64,000 bases of DNA from UBA4636 sp045534575 (GTDB lineage: Bacteria; Bacillota; Clostridia; Christensenellales; Borkfalkiaceae): NCBI GenBank assembly GCA_045534575.1, contig JAZSJZ010000001.1, positions 167,953 to 231,952 on the forward strand, read 5' to 3'. Position 1 is the first letter of the stretch, and the number at the start of each line of letters is the position of its first letter. Under the pieces are notes generated by a model. That model searched no databases, was not told the origin of the DNA, and saw only the letters and a program-made list of their open reading frames with translations. A program made the translations under genes and the position numbers. Shown piece by piece: positions 50,549 to 58,533 of this stretch.

Positions 50549-50579
50549 CAAAAAAGCGGGAGCGAATTTTCGCTCCCGC
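50549..50579 (-). terminator. intrinsic terminator after peptide copy 3
   Basis: GCGGGAGCGA / TCGCTCCCGC stem; on the minus strand it is followed by TTTTTT. Confidence 0.93.
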
Positions 50580-50601
50580 AAGTTTTGTTAATTTTTAGTT
50601 C

Positions 50602-50706
50602 TTAGAGACCTAATTCTCCCCAACCCATATCAACGTTTGGTGACATGAAAACTTCTGCCGAGAAGAAATCAAACTTTACTTCAGGTTCAATAAATTGTTT
50701 TTTCAT
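50602..50706 (-). CDS. 34-residue peptide of the MKK-F-PE-FMS family, copy 3
   Basis: Starts MKKQFIEPEVKFDFFSAEVF and ends MSPNVDMGWGELGL. It is encoded right behind the third InlB-repeat gene (22-base gap) with AAAGGAGGAA as ribosome site, so the arrangement mirrors copy 1 on the opposite strand. The first 24 residues match copy 1 exactly and the last ten keep GWG and a final Leu. No signal peptide. The duplication with a conserved N-terminal part supports that it is a real gene; function unknown. Confidence 0.75.
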   Translation of the reverse strand: MKKQFIEPEVKFDFFSAEVFMSPNVDMGWGELGL

Positions 50707-50728
50707 AATTTTAATTCCTCCTTTAAAA

Positions 50729-53458
50729 TTAAGCAATGCCGTAAGCTGTCTTTAATGCAGAAAGTTGAGCTTCAGTTAAGTCTTCACCATAGAGGCTGAT
50801 ATATTCGCTAGCAACATCTTTTGCAACTCTTGTGGTCGAAGTGCCATTTACGGTTGCAGTGATTGCTTTAGTTGCCATATCACCAGCTTCACCCTTAATG
50901 GTTACTGTGAACTTAATTGTGCTAGTTCTAATGTCTTTGCTGAACTTTTCTGTAGCAAAAGTCTTAGTAACTGAATTACCGCCATCAGCTGAAATAGTTA
51001 AGTCAAAGCTCTTTTCAAATGCGTGAATAACTTCTGATGCGATAAGGTCGCTATTAACTTCGAATTGACCTATAAATCTAATACCAACGTTCTTTGACGA
51101 AGTTGATAACAAGATTGAAGCGCCGTCAACAACTGAAGTTTTAGCAATTACTTGGTAGTATTCACCATCTGCAGTAGCTTCAGTAACAACTTCGTAGTTA
51201 GAGTTGATCCAACCTAATGATTCGTAGCCTTCTGGAGCAGAAACAGTTAACCTTTCAAGGCTATCACCTGCTTTGAGAACGAAACCAGAACCCTTAACGC
51301 TGTTAGAACCAGTAATTACGATCTTGTGGATGTAGGTCTTGTTAGATGCGGTAATTTCGTAAGAAGTACCACCAGTTAAAGTCCATGGATCATCCGTTCC
51401 ACCGGTAAGTGAGTTATATGCGGTTTCAGAAGTTGCGCCAGAAAGAGCAGCGTTTGCGGTTTTGCCAGTGCCGTTGATAGTGATAGTTCTATCACCACTA
51501 TTATAACCAGACCACCAAATTTGAACTGAGAAAGTTCCTTCTGGTAAAGTCAACGTCATATAGTTGTTGGTTTCGTTGTTTTTACAATTGAGCCCAATAT
51601 ATGAACCTTGTGATGGGTTAGCATTTTGTGGTAAGCAGTATGCCATGTTTTTATGAGCAGTTAATACGATACCATCGTTATCAATTACGTTAATATCAGC
51701 AGTAATTCTGTTATCATCAGTAACTGCGGCTGCAGGGAAATCACCTTCTGCCCAGTTGGTGCCGTAAGCAGGTTTAGTCCATGAACCAGCGTATTCTTCG
51801 TAAATGCCGGTTGATTGAATGAAACGAACTGAAGTTGTTTCAGTTACTGAAACGCCTTCTGCTAAAACGTAACCGCTAGGAATAGCTGCAGTTAAAGTAA
51901 CGTTTTGAGCTTCGCCGTTTTTATTATTGTAAGAAGAAGCTGAAACTGAAAGGTTTACGTTGCCTTCTACTGTTGTTGCGATAGCAGTTGTAGGAAGGGT
52001 AAGACCTTCAGTTGGGTAAATTACGTAAGATGCGTCTGCATCGATTGCAACGTTAGAAATTACTACGTTCCATGATGCTACGAGTGTGATATCTTCGTTA
52101 ACAGCTGAATCGAAATTATATGCTGAACCGTTTAGAGTCCAAGCAACGAACTCATAACCTTCTTTTGAAGCAGCACCAGGGTTTGCAACCTTTGCGCCGA
52201 TATCGAAGGTAACTGAATCAAACGAATCACTAAAGCTTACGGTTACTTGTTCAACCCACTTAGCAATAAGTTCAAGGTCTTGGTTAACTAAAGTAGAGAA
52301 ATCGTATGCGGTTTCTTCGCCTTCTAAATACCATCCGTCAAATCTATAACCATCTAAAGATGGGTTGGCTATAGCGCCGTATGCGGTGTTAGCTTGAACA
52401 ACGTCTTCAAACCAAACGTCGCCGTTTGAGTAGAAAATAACGTTATATTCATCTTTAATTTCTTGCCAATCAGCAACTAAAGTTTCGCCGTTTAATTCAG
52501 TTGTAATTTCTTCAACTTTAACGCCGTCTAAATACCAACCTAAGAAAGTGTAACCATCAAGTTCTGCGGTAGGAAGTGCAGGAATTGTTTCACCTGTTTT
52601 CCAAGAAAGTGAAGTATCACTTGCCACGCCACCGTTTGCGTCGAATGAAACAGTGTAGGTGTTAGCAGTCCATTGTGCAGTTAAAGTTGCCGCTGCGTTT
52701 ACGGTATAGGTTGTGCCTGCTTGATAAGTGTTAGTTCCATCTGACCAACCTGCGAAAGTGTAACCAGCTTTTGAAGTTGAAGGTAAAGTAATTGTGCTAC
52801 CTTCGTCAACGGTTTTATCTTCAACAGTTGAACCACCATTTTCGTCAAATGTTACAGTGTATTTAGGAGTGGTTTGAGCTGGAGTGAAAGTAATTGACTT
52901 TAAGTAATTTGCACTATTACTATTAGTAATCAACAGAGCATAATAACCTGCAGGAATTGTAACGGCTTCGGTAGTATAACCAGACGTTGTCAAAGTTGTA
53001 GTAACATCTAAGTGAACTGTAGAATAAGTTGTGCTTAAATGGCTTTTTGCACTAGTATTATTTGCACTTTGAGAAGCAACTACCGCATCATAAGCAGTTT
53101 GCGTTGCAGTATATAATTTGATAGTAATTGCCTTCGAACTAGTAGAAACAAATGAGAATTGAACCGTGAATTCTTCATCAGTTTTGAAATAGAAGCCAGA
53201 TTTAGTGTTAGCTTGAACGCCACTAGAAGCATTGAAGCTAACCGAACCACCATCTCTACCATAATAAATGCCTGAATAATGACCGATTTTACCAGAACCG
53301 CTTGTTGCTGATGCACTAGTCATGTTTATTGTGCCACTCGTAACAGAAGCAGCGCTAGCGCTTTGGGGTGAAAAGCTGAAAACGCCGAATGCTAAAGAGA
53401 TTGCCATAACAACCGCTAAAACAGTGAGCATTAAGCTTTTCGTGCTTTGTTTTACCAT
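50729..53458 (-). CDS. secreted InlB-repeat surface protein 3
   Basis: A 909-residue exported protein. Its signal peptide (MVKQSTKSLMLTVLAVVM... to SASAASVT) is nearly identical to that of the gene at 46601, as are the leader hairpin and TGGAGGG ribosome site. InlB repeats lie at about 200-435 (TVTFDENGGSTVED, TVSFDANGGVASD, NVIFYSNGDVWFED and a VSFSDSFDSV variant). The N-terminal ~190 residues and the region about 440-740 differ from its paralogue. The C-terminal ~150 residues (GASILLSTSSKNVGIRFIGQ onward) are again similar. No wall anchor. The start at 53458 is preferred to one five codons upstream. Confidence 0.85.
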   Translation of the reverse strand: MVKQSTKSLMLTVLAVVMAISLAFGVFSFSPQSASAASVTSGTINMTSASATSGSGKIGHYSGIYYGRDGGSVSFNASSGVQANTKSGFYFKTDEEFTVQFSFVSTSSKAITIKLYTATQTAYDAVVASQSANNTSAKSHLSTTYSTVHLDVTTTLTTSGYTTEAVTIPAGYYALLITNSNSANYLKSITFTPAQTTPKYTVTFDENGGSTVEDKTVDEGSTITLPSTSKAGYTFAGWSDGTNTYQAGTTYTVNAAATLTAQWTANTYTVSFDANGGVASDTSLSWKTGETIPALPTAELDGYTFLGWYLDGVKVEEITTELNGETLVADWQEIKDEYNVIFYSNGDVWFEDVVQANTAYGAIANPSLDGYRFDGWYLEGEETAYDFSTLVNQDLELIAKWVEQVTVSFSDSFDSVTFDIGAKVANPGAASKEGYEFVAWTLNGSAYNFDSAVNEDITLVASWNVVISNVAIDADASYVIYPTEGLTLPTTAIATTVEGNVNLSVSASSYNNKNGEAQNVTLTAAIPSGYVLAEGVSVTETTSVRFIQSTGIYEEYAGSWTKPAYGTNWAEGDFPAAAVTDDNRITADINVIDNDGIVLTAHKNMAYCLPQNANPSQGSYIGLNCKNNETNNYMTLTLPEGTFSVQIWWSGYNSGDRTITINGTGKTANAALSGATSETAYNSLTGGTDDPWTLTGGTSYEITASNKTYIHKIVITGSNSVKGSGFVLKAGDSLERLTVSAPEGYESLGWINSNYEVVTEATADGEYYQVIAKTSVVDGASILLSTSSKNVGIRFIGQFEVNSDLIASEVIHAFEKSFDLTISADGGNSVTKTFATEKFSKDIRTSTIKFTVTIKGEAGDMATKAITATVNGTSTTRVAKDVASEYISLYGEDLTEAQLSALKTAYGIA

Positions 53459-53545
53459 AAAAAAACCCTCCATTTAAAAGATTTTTAAAAATTTTTTATA
53501 ATTTATTTAAAAACAACTTTTTTGCAAGTTCTTAGCATCAAAAAA

Positions 53546-53567
53546 ATGCAATAAAAGTGTGCTTTTA
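53546..53567 (-). promoter_or_regulatory. conserved leader hairpin, copy 2
   Basis: Minus strand AATAAAAG-CACA-CTTTTATT plus GCAT; identical over 22 bases to the leader block at 46482-46503. Confidence 0.6.
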
Positions 53568-53629
53568 TTCATAGATAGGCTTTATTCGGTTTTAAAAGCG
53601 ACAAATTTCGGTGTTTTTTCTAAAAGTTG

Positions 53630-53658
53630 TTGACAACGCTATCTAATTAGCGTATAAT
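53630..53658 (+). promoter_or_regulatory. sigma-A promoter of the symporter leader
   Basis: TTGACA (53630-53635), 17-base spacer, TATAAT (53653-53658). The expected start near 53665 precedes the leader peptide by about 20 bases. Confidence 0.9.
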
Positions 53659-53685
53659 GATACTATCAAACAAGAAGGCGAGTTT

Positions 53686-53733
53686 ATGAAACGTTTTAAC
53701 TATTATTATTATTTTAATAGGTATGGTTTTTAA
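53686..53733 (+). CDS. Tyr/Phe-rich attenuation leader peptide (15 aa)
   Basis: The frame reads MKRFNYYYYFNRYGF then TAA. Eight of fifteen residues are Tyr or Phe, with four Tyr codons in a row followed by Phe. AAGAAGG lies 7 bases upstream at good spacing. It sits between a consensus promoter and a strong terminator, the classical layout of ribosome-mediated attenuation (as in the enterobacterial phe operon leaders). A ribosome stalled on Tyr/Phe codons would be expected to prevent terminator formation and allow expression of the symporter gene. The peptide itself needs no other function. Confidence 0.85.
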   Translation: MKRFNYYYYFNRYGF

Positions 53734-53783
53734 AGATTTTGTCTAGTGAACAACGTCTTAGTTTGTTATGCATTTAAAAACAA

Positions 53784-53813
53784 CGACTTTGCTCAGCAAA
53801 GTCGCTTTTTTTT
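53784..53813 (+). terminator. attenuator terminator in the symporter leader
   Basis: CGACTTTGCT-C-AGCAAAGTCG followed by C and eight T. It lies 51 bases after the leader-peptide stop and 33 bases before the symporter ATG. An upstream segment (GTCTTAGTTTGTT, 53755-53767) can partly pair with AACAACGAC (53780-53788), covering the left arm, a candidate antiterminator. Confidence 0.9.
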
Positions 53814-53846
53814 GCTTTTTCAAGAAGTTATTTTAGGAGAAAGGTT

Positions 53847-55388
53847 ATGGAGTGGTTGAATTACATAGTTCTTGCGCTTTACGTGGTTATGCTTATTGCC
53901 ATTGCTATTTACACTAGCAAAAAAGCTAACACGGTTGACGATTTCTTGCTTGCGGGCAAGAAGGGAATTAACGGTTGGATGAGTGCGTTCTCTTACGGAA
54001 CGACCTATTTTTCGGCGGTTATTTTCATTGGTTATGCTGGCAAATTCGGCTGGAACTATGGGCTTTCGGCAATGTGGATTGGCATAGGTAACGCGCTTAT
54101 AGGCGGACTTCTTGCTTGGAAGATTATGGCAAGAAGAACGAAGAATATGACGAGAAAACTCTCTGCTAAAACAATGCCAGAGTTTTTCGAAAAGCGTTAT
54201 GATAGCAAGGCGTTAAAGACTTTGAGCGCAATCGTTATTTTTGTGTTCCTTTTGCCATACGCTGCCTCAGTTTATAACGGGCTTGGCAATCTTTTTGGCG
54301 TTATGTTCGGCATTGACGGAACTATCGTTACCATTTGCCTTGCCGTTTTAACTGCAATTTATCTTGTTTTCGGGGGCTACTTAGCAACGTCTATCAGCGA
54401 TTTTTGCCAAGGCATAATAATGCTTGCGGGCGTTATAGTTATGATTGTTTGCTTTCTTATCTCGCCGGAAGTTAACGGCTTTAGCGGGTTTGAAAAATTG
54501 ATGGAAACGGGCTTTGGTTTCTTCGCGCCTTATGGCGATAGCGGTTTTCTAAACTCTCCGCTCGTTATGCTAATTGCGTTAATTCTTTTAACTTCGATTG
54601 GCGTTTATGGGCTTCCTCAAACGGTGCATAAATATTATTCCGTTCGCGATAACGACGCTATTAAAAAAGGAACTATCGTTACCACGATTTTTGCGCTTAT
54701 AGTTGGCGTTATTGCTTACCTTATAGGTGGGTTTTCACACCTTTTCTTCGACTCAATTCCAAATGGCGGAACAGATAACATAATTCCACTTATGCTAGAG
54801 AAGGTTGTGCCTGCGGGCTTGTTCGGGCTTATTGCTGTGCTAGTTTTATCGGCAAGTATGTCCACACTTGCATCTGTTTCGTTGTCGGCGTCGTCAGTAA
54901 TGTCGGTTGACCTTATTAAGGGCGTTATCAAAAAGGACGCAACCGATAAGCAAGTAACCTTTGCAATGCGTTTGATTTGCTTAATTTTCGTTGTGTTGTC
55001 GGTTGTGATTGCTGTTTTAAACAACATTTTTAACATAACGGCAATAGCTTACCTTATGGGGCTTTCGTGGGGAACGCTTTCGGGCTGTTTCTTTGGACCT
55101 TTCGTTCTAGGGCTTTACAAGAAGAATATCACTAAAACCGCTGCTTTAACTTCGGTTATCTCGGGGCTTGCGCTTACGGCGGTGTTGGTTGTGGTTTTCG
55201 GCATTCTAGGCTCGAACGCTTCAAGCTTTGGCGAAATTTTAAAGGTTGGCGTTGGTTACTCGCCAATTATCGGCGTTATTTGTATGATGGCTTCAATCGT
55301 TATCGTTTGCGTTGTTTCTACGTTTACTAAACCGCTTGACGAGCAAATTGTCAACAGCGCTTTCCAAAAAACCGAACAAGATATATAG
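53847..55388 (+). CDS. sodium:solute symporter (SSS family)
   Basis: A 513-residue membrane transporter with about 13 helices. SSS hallmarks include TVDDFLLAGKKGINGWM near the start, the SYGTTYFSAVIF helix, GGYLATSISDFCQGIIM and the Na+-site helix VLSASMSTLASVSLSASSVM. The family takes up sugars, amino acids, organic acids and more with sodium; the sequence alone does not give the substrate. The Tyr/Phe attenuator upstream and the aryl-acid enzymes downstream suggest an aromatic amino acid or arylacetate as substrate; inference. Ribosome site AGGAG. No terminator separates it from the next gene, which has an extra promoter. Confidence 0.92.
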   Translation: MEWLNYIVLALYVVMLIAIAIYTSKKANTVDDFLLAGKKGINGWMSAFSYGTTYFSAVIFIGYAGKFGWNYGLSAMWIGIGNALIGGLLAWKIMARRTKNMTRKLSAKTMPEFFEKRYDSKALKTLSAIVIFVFLLPYAASVYNGLGNLFGVMFGIDGTIVTICLAVLTAIYLVFGGYLATSISDFCQGIIMLAGVIVMIVCFLISPEVNGFSGFEKLMETGFGFFAPYGDSGFLNSPLVMLIALILLTSIGVYGLPQTVHKYYSVRDNDAIKKGTIVTTIFALIVGVIAYLIGGFSHLFFDSIPNGGTDNIIPLMLEKVVPAGLFGLIAVLVLSASMSTLASVSLSASSVMSVDLIKGVIKKDATDKQVTFAMRLICLIFVVLSVVIAVLNNIFNITAIAYLMGLSWGTLSGCFFGPFVLGLYKKNITKTAALTSVISGLALTAVLVVVFGILGSNASSFGEILKVGVGYSPIIGVICMMASIVIVCVVSTFTKPLDEQIVNSAFQKTEQDI

Positions 55389-55415
55389 TTATGGATATTA
55401 TATTTAAATAATGTA

Positions 55416-55444
55416 TTGATTTTTAGAGCGAAAAGTGATATAAT
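55416..55444 (+). promoter_or_regulatory. internal promoter before the first aryl-CoA ligase gene
   Basis: TTGATT (55416-55421), 17-base spacer, TATAAT (55439-55444) with an upstream TG (extended -10). Confidence 0.7.
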
Positions 55445-55489
55445 ATTATGCAACGAAATTGCTTTAAAAATTGAAAGTGGGTAAAAAAT

Positions 55490-56791
55490 ATGATTTGGTC
55501 TAAAGCCGAAACTTACGAAAGAGAAAAAATTGAACAAATTCAGCTTAAGGGCTTAATTGATACGGTTAATTACGTTTACGAGAACGTTGCGCCTTATCGC
55601 AAGAAGATGGACGAGAAAGGCGTTAAGCCTAGCGATATTAAAACGCTAGCCGATCTTAAAAAACTTCCGTTCGTTACTAAACAAGACCTTCGCGATAATT
55701 ATCCGTTTGGGCTTTTTGCAGTGCCACAAGAAGAACTTGTTAGAATTCACGCATCTTCCGGGACTACCGGCAAGCCTACCGTCGTTGGTTACACGCTTAG
55801 AGATTTAAAGGTTTGGACGGAGTGCGTTGCGCGTATTGCGTGCATGGGCGGGGCTCAAAAGAGCGATACTTCGCAAATTTGTTTTGGCTACGGTATGTTC
55901 ACGGGTGCGCTCGGGCTTCACTACGGCTTAGAGGCGATTGGTTCGGCGATTGTTCCGTCTTCTACGGGAAATAGCGAAAAGCAAATTATGTTTATGAAGG
56001 ATTTTAAAACTTCGCTACTCGTTGCAACGCCGTCTTACTGCTTGCGCCTTGCCGAGGTTGCAAAACAAATGGGCATTGACCCTAAGAAAGACCTTTACGT
56101 TAAAACGGCGCTACTTGGCAGTGAACTTTTGACCGACGCTATGCGCGACGAAGTGCATAAGGCTTGGGGCGATGATGTTTTAGTTACTTCTAACTATGGT
56201 ATGAGCGAACTTATGGGCCCGGGCGTTTCGGGCGAGTGCGATAAGCTTTGCGGTATGCACATTAATGAAGATTTCTTTATTCCTGAGATTATCGACCCTG
56301 TTACCGAGGAAGTGCTTCCAGCGGGCTCTAAAGGCGAACTTGTTATCACTTGCATTTCTAAAGAGGCGTTGCCACTTATCCGTTATAGAACTAAAGATAT
56401 TACTAGGCTTTTCTACGACAAGTGCGAGTGCGGAAGAACGTTTTGCAGAATGGAAAACTTGTCAGGAAGAAGCGACGATATGCTTAAAATTCGTGGCGTT
56501 AACGTGTTCCCTAGTCAAATAGAAGAGGTTGTTCTAAGTATTGAGGAACTTGGCCCGCACTATGAAATCGTCGTTACTCGTGAGGGGTATAGCGATAAAC
56601 TTGAAATTAAGGTTGAACTTTTGACTATCACCGACGAGTTTTCTAAGATTAAAGATATTGAAACGAGGCTCAAGAAGGGGCTTATGACCGTTTTAGGGCT
56701 CGATGCGAAAATTACTATTGTTTCCCCTAACACTCTTCAAAGGTTTGAGGGTAAGGCTAAAAGAGTTACTGATTTAAGAGGTAAAAATTAA
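55490..56791 (+). CDS. paaK: phenylacetate-CoA ligase family enzyme, copy 1
   Basis: A 433-residue adenylate-forming enzyme that converts an arylacetate, CoA and ATP to the arylacetyl-CoA and AMP. It has the PaaK patterns DIKTLADLKKLPFVTK, LRDNYPFGLF, the P-loop-like RIHASSGTTGKPTVVGYT (residues about 85-102), LTDAMRDEVH, YGMSELMGPGV, ELVITCISKEALPLIRYRTKD and the C-terminal hinge GRSDDMLKIRGVNVFPSQIEE. Length is typical. It overlaps iorA by one base, so the pair is tightly coupled. A second, related copy is at 59194; substrates (phenylacetate, 4-hydroxyphenylacetate or indoleacetate) cannot be told apart. Confidence 0.93.
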   Translation: MIWSKAETYEREKIEQIQLKGLIDTVNYVYENVAPYRKKMDEKGVKPSDIKTLADLKKLPFVTKQDLRDNYPFGLFAVPQEELVRIHASSGTTGKPTVVGYTLRDLKVWTECVARIACMGGAQKSDTSQICFGYGMFTGALGLHYGLEAIGSAIVPSSTGNSEKQIMFMKDFKTSLLVATPSYCLRLAEVAKQMGIDPKKDLYVKTALLGSELLTDAMRDEVHKAWGDDVLVTSNYGMSELMGPGVSGECDKLCGMHINEDFFIPEIIDPVTEEVLPAGSKGELVITCISKEALPLIRYRTKDITRLFYDKCECGRTFCRMENLSGRSDDMLKIRGVNVFPSQIEEVVLSIEELGPHYEIVVTREGYSDKLEIKVELLTITDEFSKIKDIETRLKKGLMTVLGLDAKITIVSPNTLQRFEGKAKRVTDLRGKN

Positions 56792-58527
56792 TGAAAAAAT
56801 TGATGTTGGGTAACGAGGCGATTGCGCGCGGTGCGTATGAGGCAGGCGTTAAGGTTTCTGCGGCATACCCTGGCACGCCTTCTACCGAAATTAGTGAAAA
56901 TATTGTTAAATATCCCGAAATTTACTGCGAATGGTCGCCTAACGAGAAGGTTGCGGCGGAAGTTGCTATCGGCGCTTCTATGGCGGGGGCGAGAAGTATG
57001 GCGTGTATGAAGCACGTGGGCTTGAATGTTGCTAGCGATCCGCTTTATACCGTTGGGTATATCGGCGTGAACGGCGGGCTTGTGTTCTGCGTTGCTGATG
57101 ACCCCGGTCTTTATAGCTCGCAAAACGAACAAGATACTAGAAATCACGCTAGGGCGTCGTGCGTGGCGCTTTTAGAGCCTAGCGATTCTCAAGAGGCTAA
57201 AGATTTTACTAAGTTTGCCTTCGAGATGAGCGAAAAGTATGACGTTCCTGTTATTTTGCGTTCAACAACCCGTCTTGCTCACTCGCAAGGCTTGGTTGAA
57301 CTTTGCGATAGGGTTGAAACGCCTATTAAGCCTTACGAGAAGAACATCGCTAAAAACGTTATGATGCCTGCTAACGCTAAGAAAAGGCACGTTATCGTTG
57401 AACAAAATCTTAACCGCTTGGCTGAAGATGCGTGCGGTTTTGATATCAATAAAATGGAAATTTTATCGAGTGAAATCGGCTTTATAACTAGCGGTATTGC
57501 TTATCAATACGTTAAAGAGGCTATGCCTGAGGCTTCGGTTTTAAAACTCGGTATTATAAATCCGCTTCCTATGGGGCTTATCAAAGAGTTTTCTAAGAAG
57601 GTTAAAAAACTCGTTATTTTTGAAGAACTCTTCCCGTTCATTGAGGAACAAGTTAAGGCTCAAGGCATTGAGTGCGTGGGTAAGGAACTATTTACTATTC
57701 AAGGCGAATATAGCGCAAATATGCTCAAAAAAGCCTTCAATAAGCCCGTTAACGCTAAAAATGGCGACGCTACAATTCCTATGCGCCCTCCTATTTTATG
57801 CCCGGGCTGTCCGCACAGAAGCACTTTCTCGGTTTTGAAAAAGATGAAAATTCACGCTTCTGGCGATATCGGTTGTTACACGCTCGGCGCTGTTCAACCG
57901 CTTGGCGTTATCGATTCGGCACTTTGCATGGGCGGAAGTATTTCTATGCTTCACGGCATTGAAAAGGCAAGGGGTAGTGAGTTTGTCAAAGATTGGGTTG
58001 CTTGCATTGGCGATTCCACTTTCCTTCACACAGGCATTAACTCGCTTATGAATATGGTTTATAACAAGGCGACGGGCGTTGTTATGATTTTAGATAATTC
58101 TATCACCGCAATGACCGGGCACCAAGACCACGCCGCAACGGGCAAAACGCTTATGGGCGAGGAAACGCACGCTATCAACATTGCTAAGCTTTGCGAGGCG
58201 ATAGGCGTTAAGCGTGTCAACGAAATTTCGGCTTTTGATACTTTGGGCTTAGAAAACCTTTTAAAGCAAGAACTTTCGGCAAACGAACTTTCGGTTATCG
58301 TTGTTAAAGCGCCTTGCGTTCTTCTTAAAGGCATTACCTTTAAAGATAAGTGCAAAGAAGTTACCGAAAAGTGCAAAAAGTGCGGTAGATGTTTGTCAAT
58401 TGGCTGTCCTGCGCTTACCAAGAACGATGACGGCACTATTAAAATCGACCAATCGATGTGCAATGGTTGCGGGCTTTGCACTAATTACTGCGCGTTTGAC
58501 GCTATAAAGCTTATTAAAGGGGTGTGA
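56791..58527 (+). CDS. iorA: indolepyruvate:ferredoxin oxidoreductase alpha subunit
   Basis: A 578-residue thiamine pyrophosphate enzyme subunit. With IorB it interconverts arylpyruvates and arylacetyl-CoA plus CO2, using ferredoxin. GNEAIARGAYEAGVKVSAAYPGTPSTE is at the N-terminus (about 6-32), the TPP site GDSTFLHTGINSLMN...N at about 408-440, and a C-terminal ferredoxin domain with CKKCGRCLSIGCPA and CNGCGLCTNYC. An internal stretch (about 57732-57753, coding NKPVNAKNG) matches the recurrent intergenic element. It begins one base before the end of paaK and runs to within six bases of iorB. The reaction is reversible; direction is discussed under findings. Confidence 0.96.
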   Translation: MKKLMLGNEAIARGAYEAGVKVSAAYPGTPSTEISENIVKYPEIYCEWSPNEKVAAEVAIGASMAGARSMACMKHVGLNVASDPLYTVGYIGVNGGLVFCVADDPGLYSSQNEQDTRNHARASCVALLEPSDSQEAKDFTKFAFEMSEKYDVPVILRSTTRLAHSQGLVELCDRVETPIKPYEKNIAKNVMMPANAKKRHVIVEQNLNRLAEDACGFDINKMEILSSEIGFITSGIAYQYVKEAMPEASVLKLGIINPLPMGLIKEFSKKVKKLVIFEELFPFIEEQVKAQGIECVGKELFTIQGEYSANMLKKAFNKPVNAKNGDATIPMRPPILCPGCPHRSTFSVLKKMKIHASGDIGCYTLGAVQPLGVIDSALCMGGSISMLHGIEKARGSEFVKDWVACIGDSTFLHTGINSLMNMVYNKATGVVMILDNSITAMTGHQDHAATGKTLMGEETHAINIAKLCEAIGVKRVNEISAFDTLGLENLLKQELSANELSVIVVKAPCVLLKGITFKDKCKEVTEKCKKCGRCLSIGCPALTKNDDGTIKIDQSMCNGCGLCTNYCAFDAIKLIKGV

Positions 58528-58533
58528 TTATCT

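Noticed and set aside
39747..53458. Sortase or S-layer anchoring of the InlB-repeat proteins
   Set aside because: I looked at the C-termini (VNIYGIAVTFPTVA, CKYNPSANN, SALKTAYGIA) and found no LPXTG, SLH repeat or hydrophobic tail.
53665..53846. T-box or aromatic amino acid riboswitch in the symporter leader
   Set aside because: The leader is too short for a T-box and lacks the conserved TGG-N-ACC-GCG T-box sequence. The Tyr/Phe peptide explains the arrangement better.
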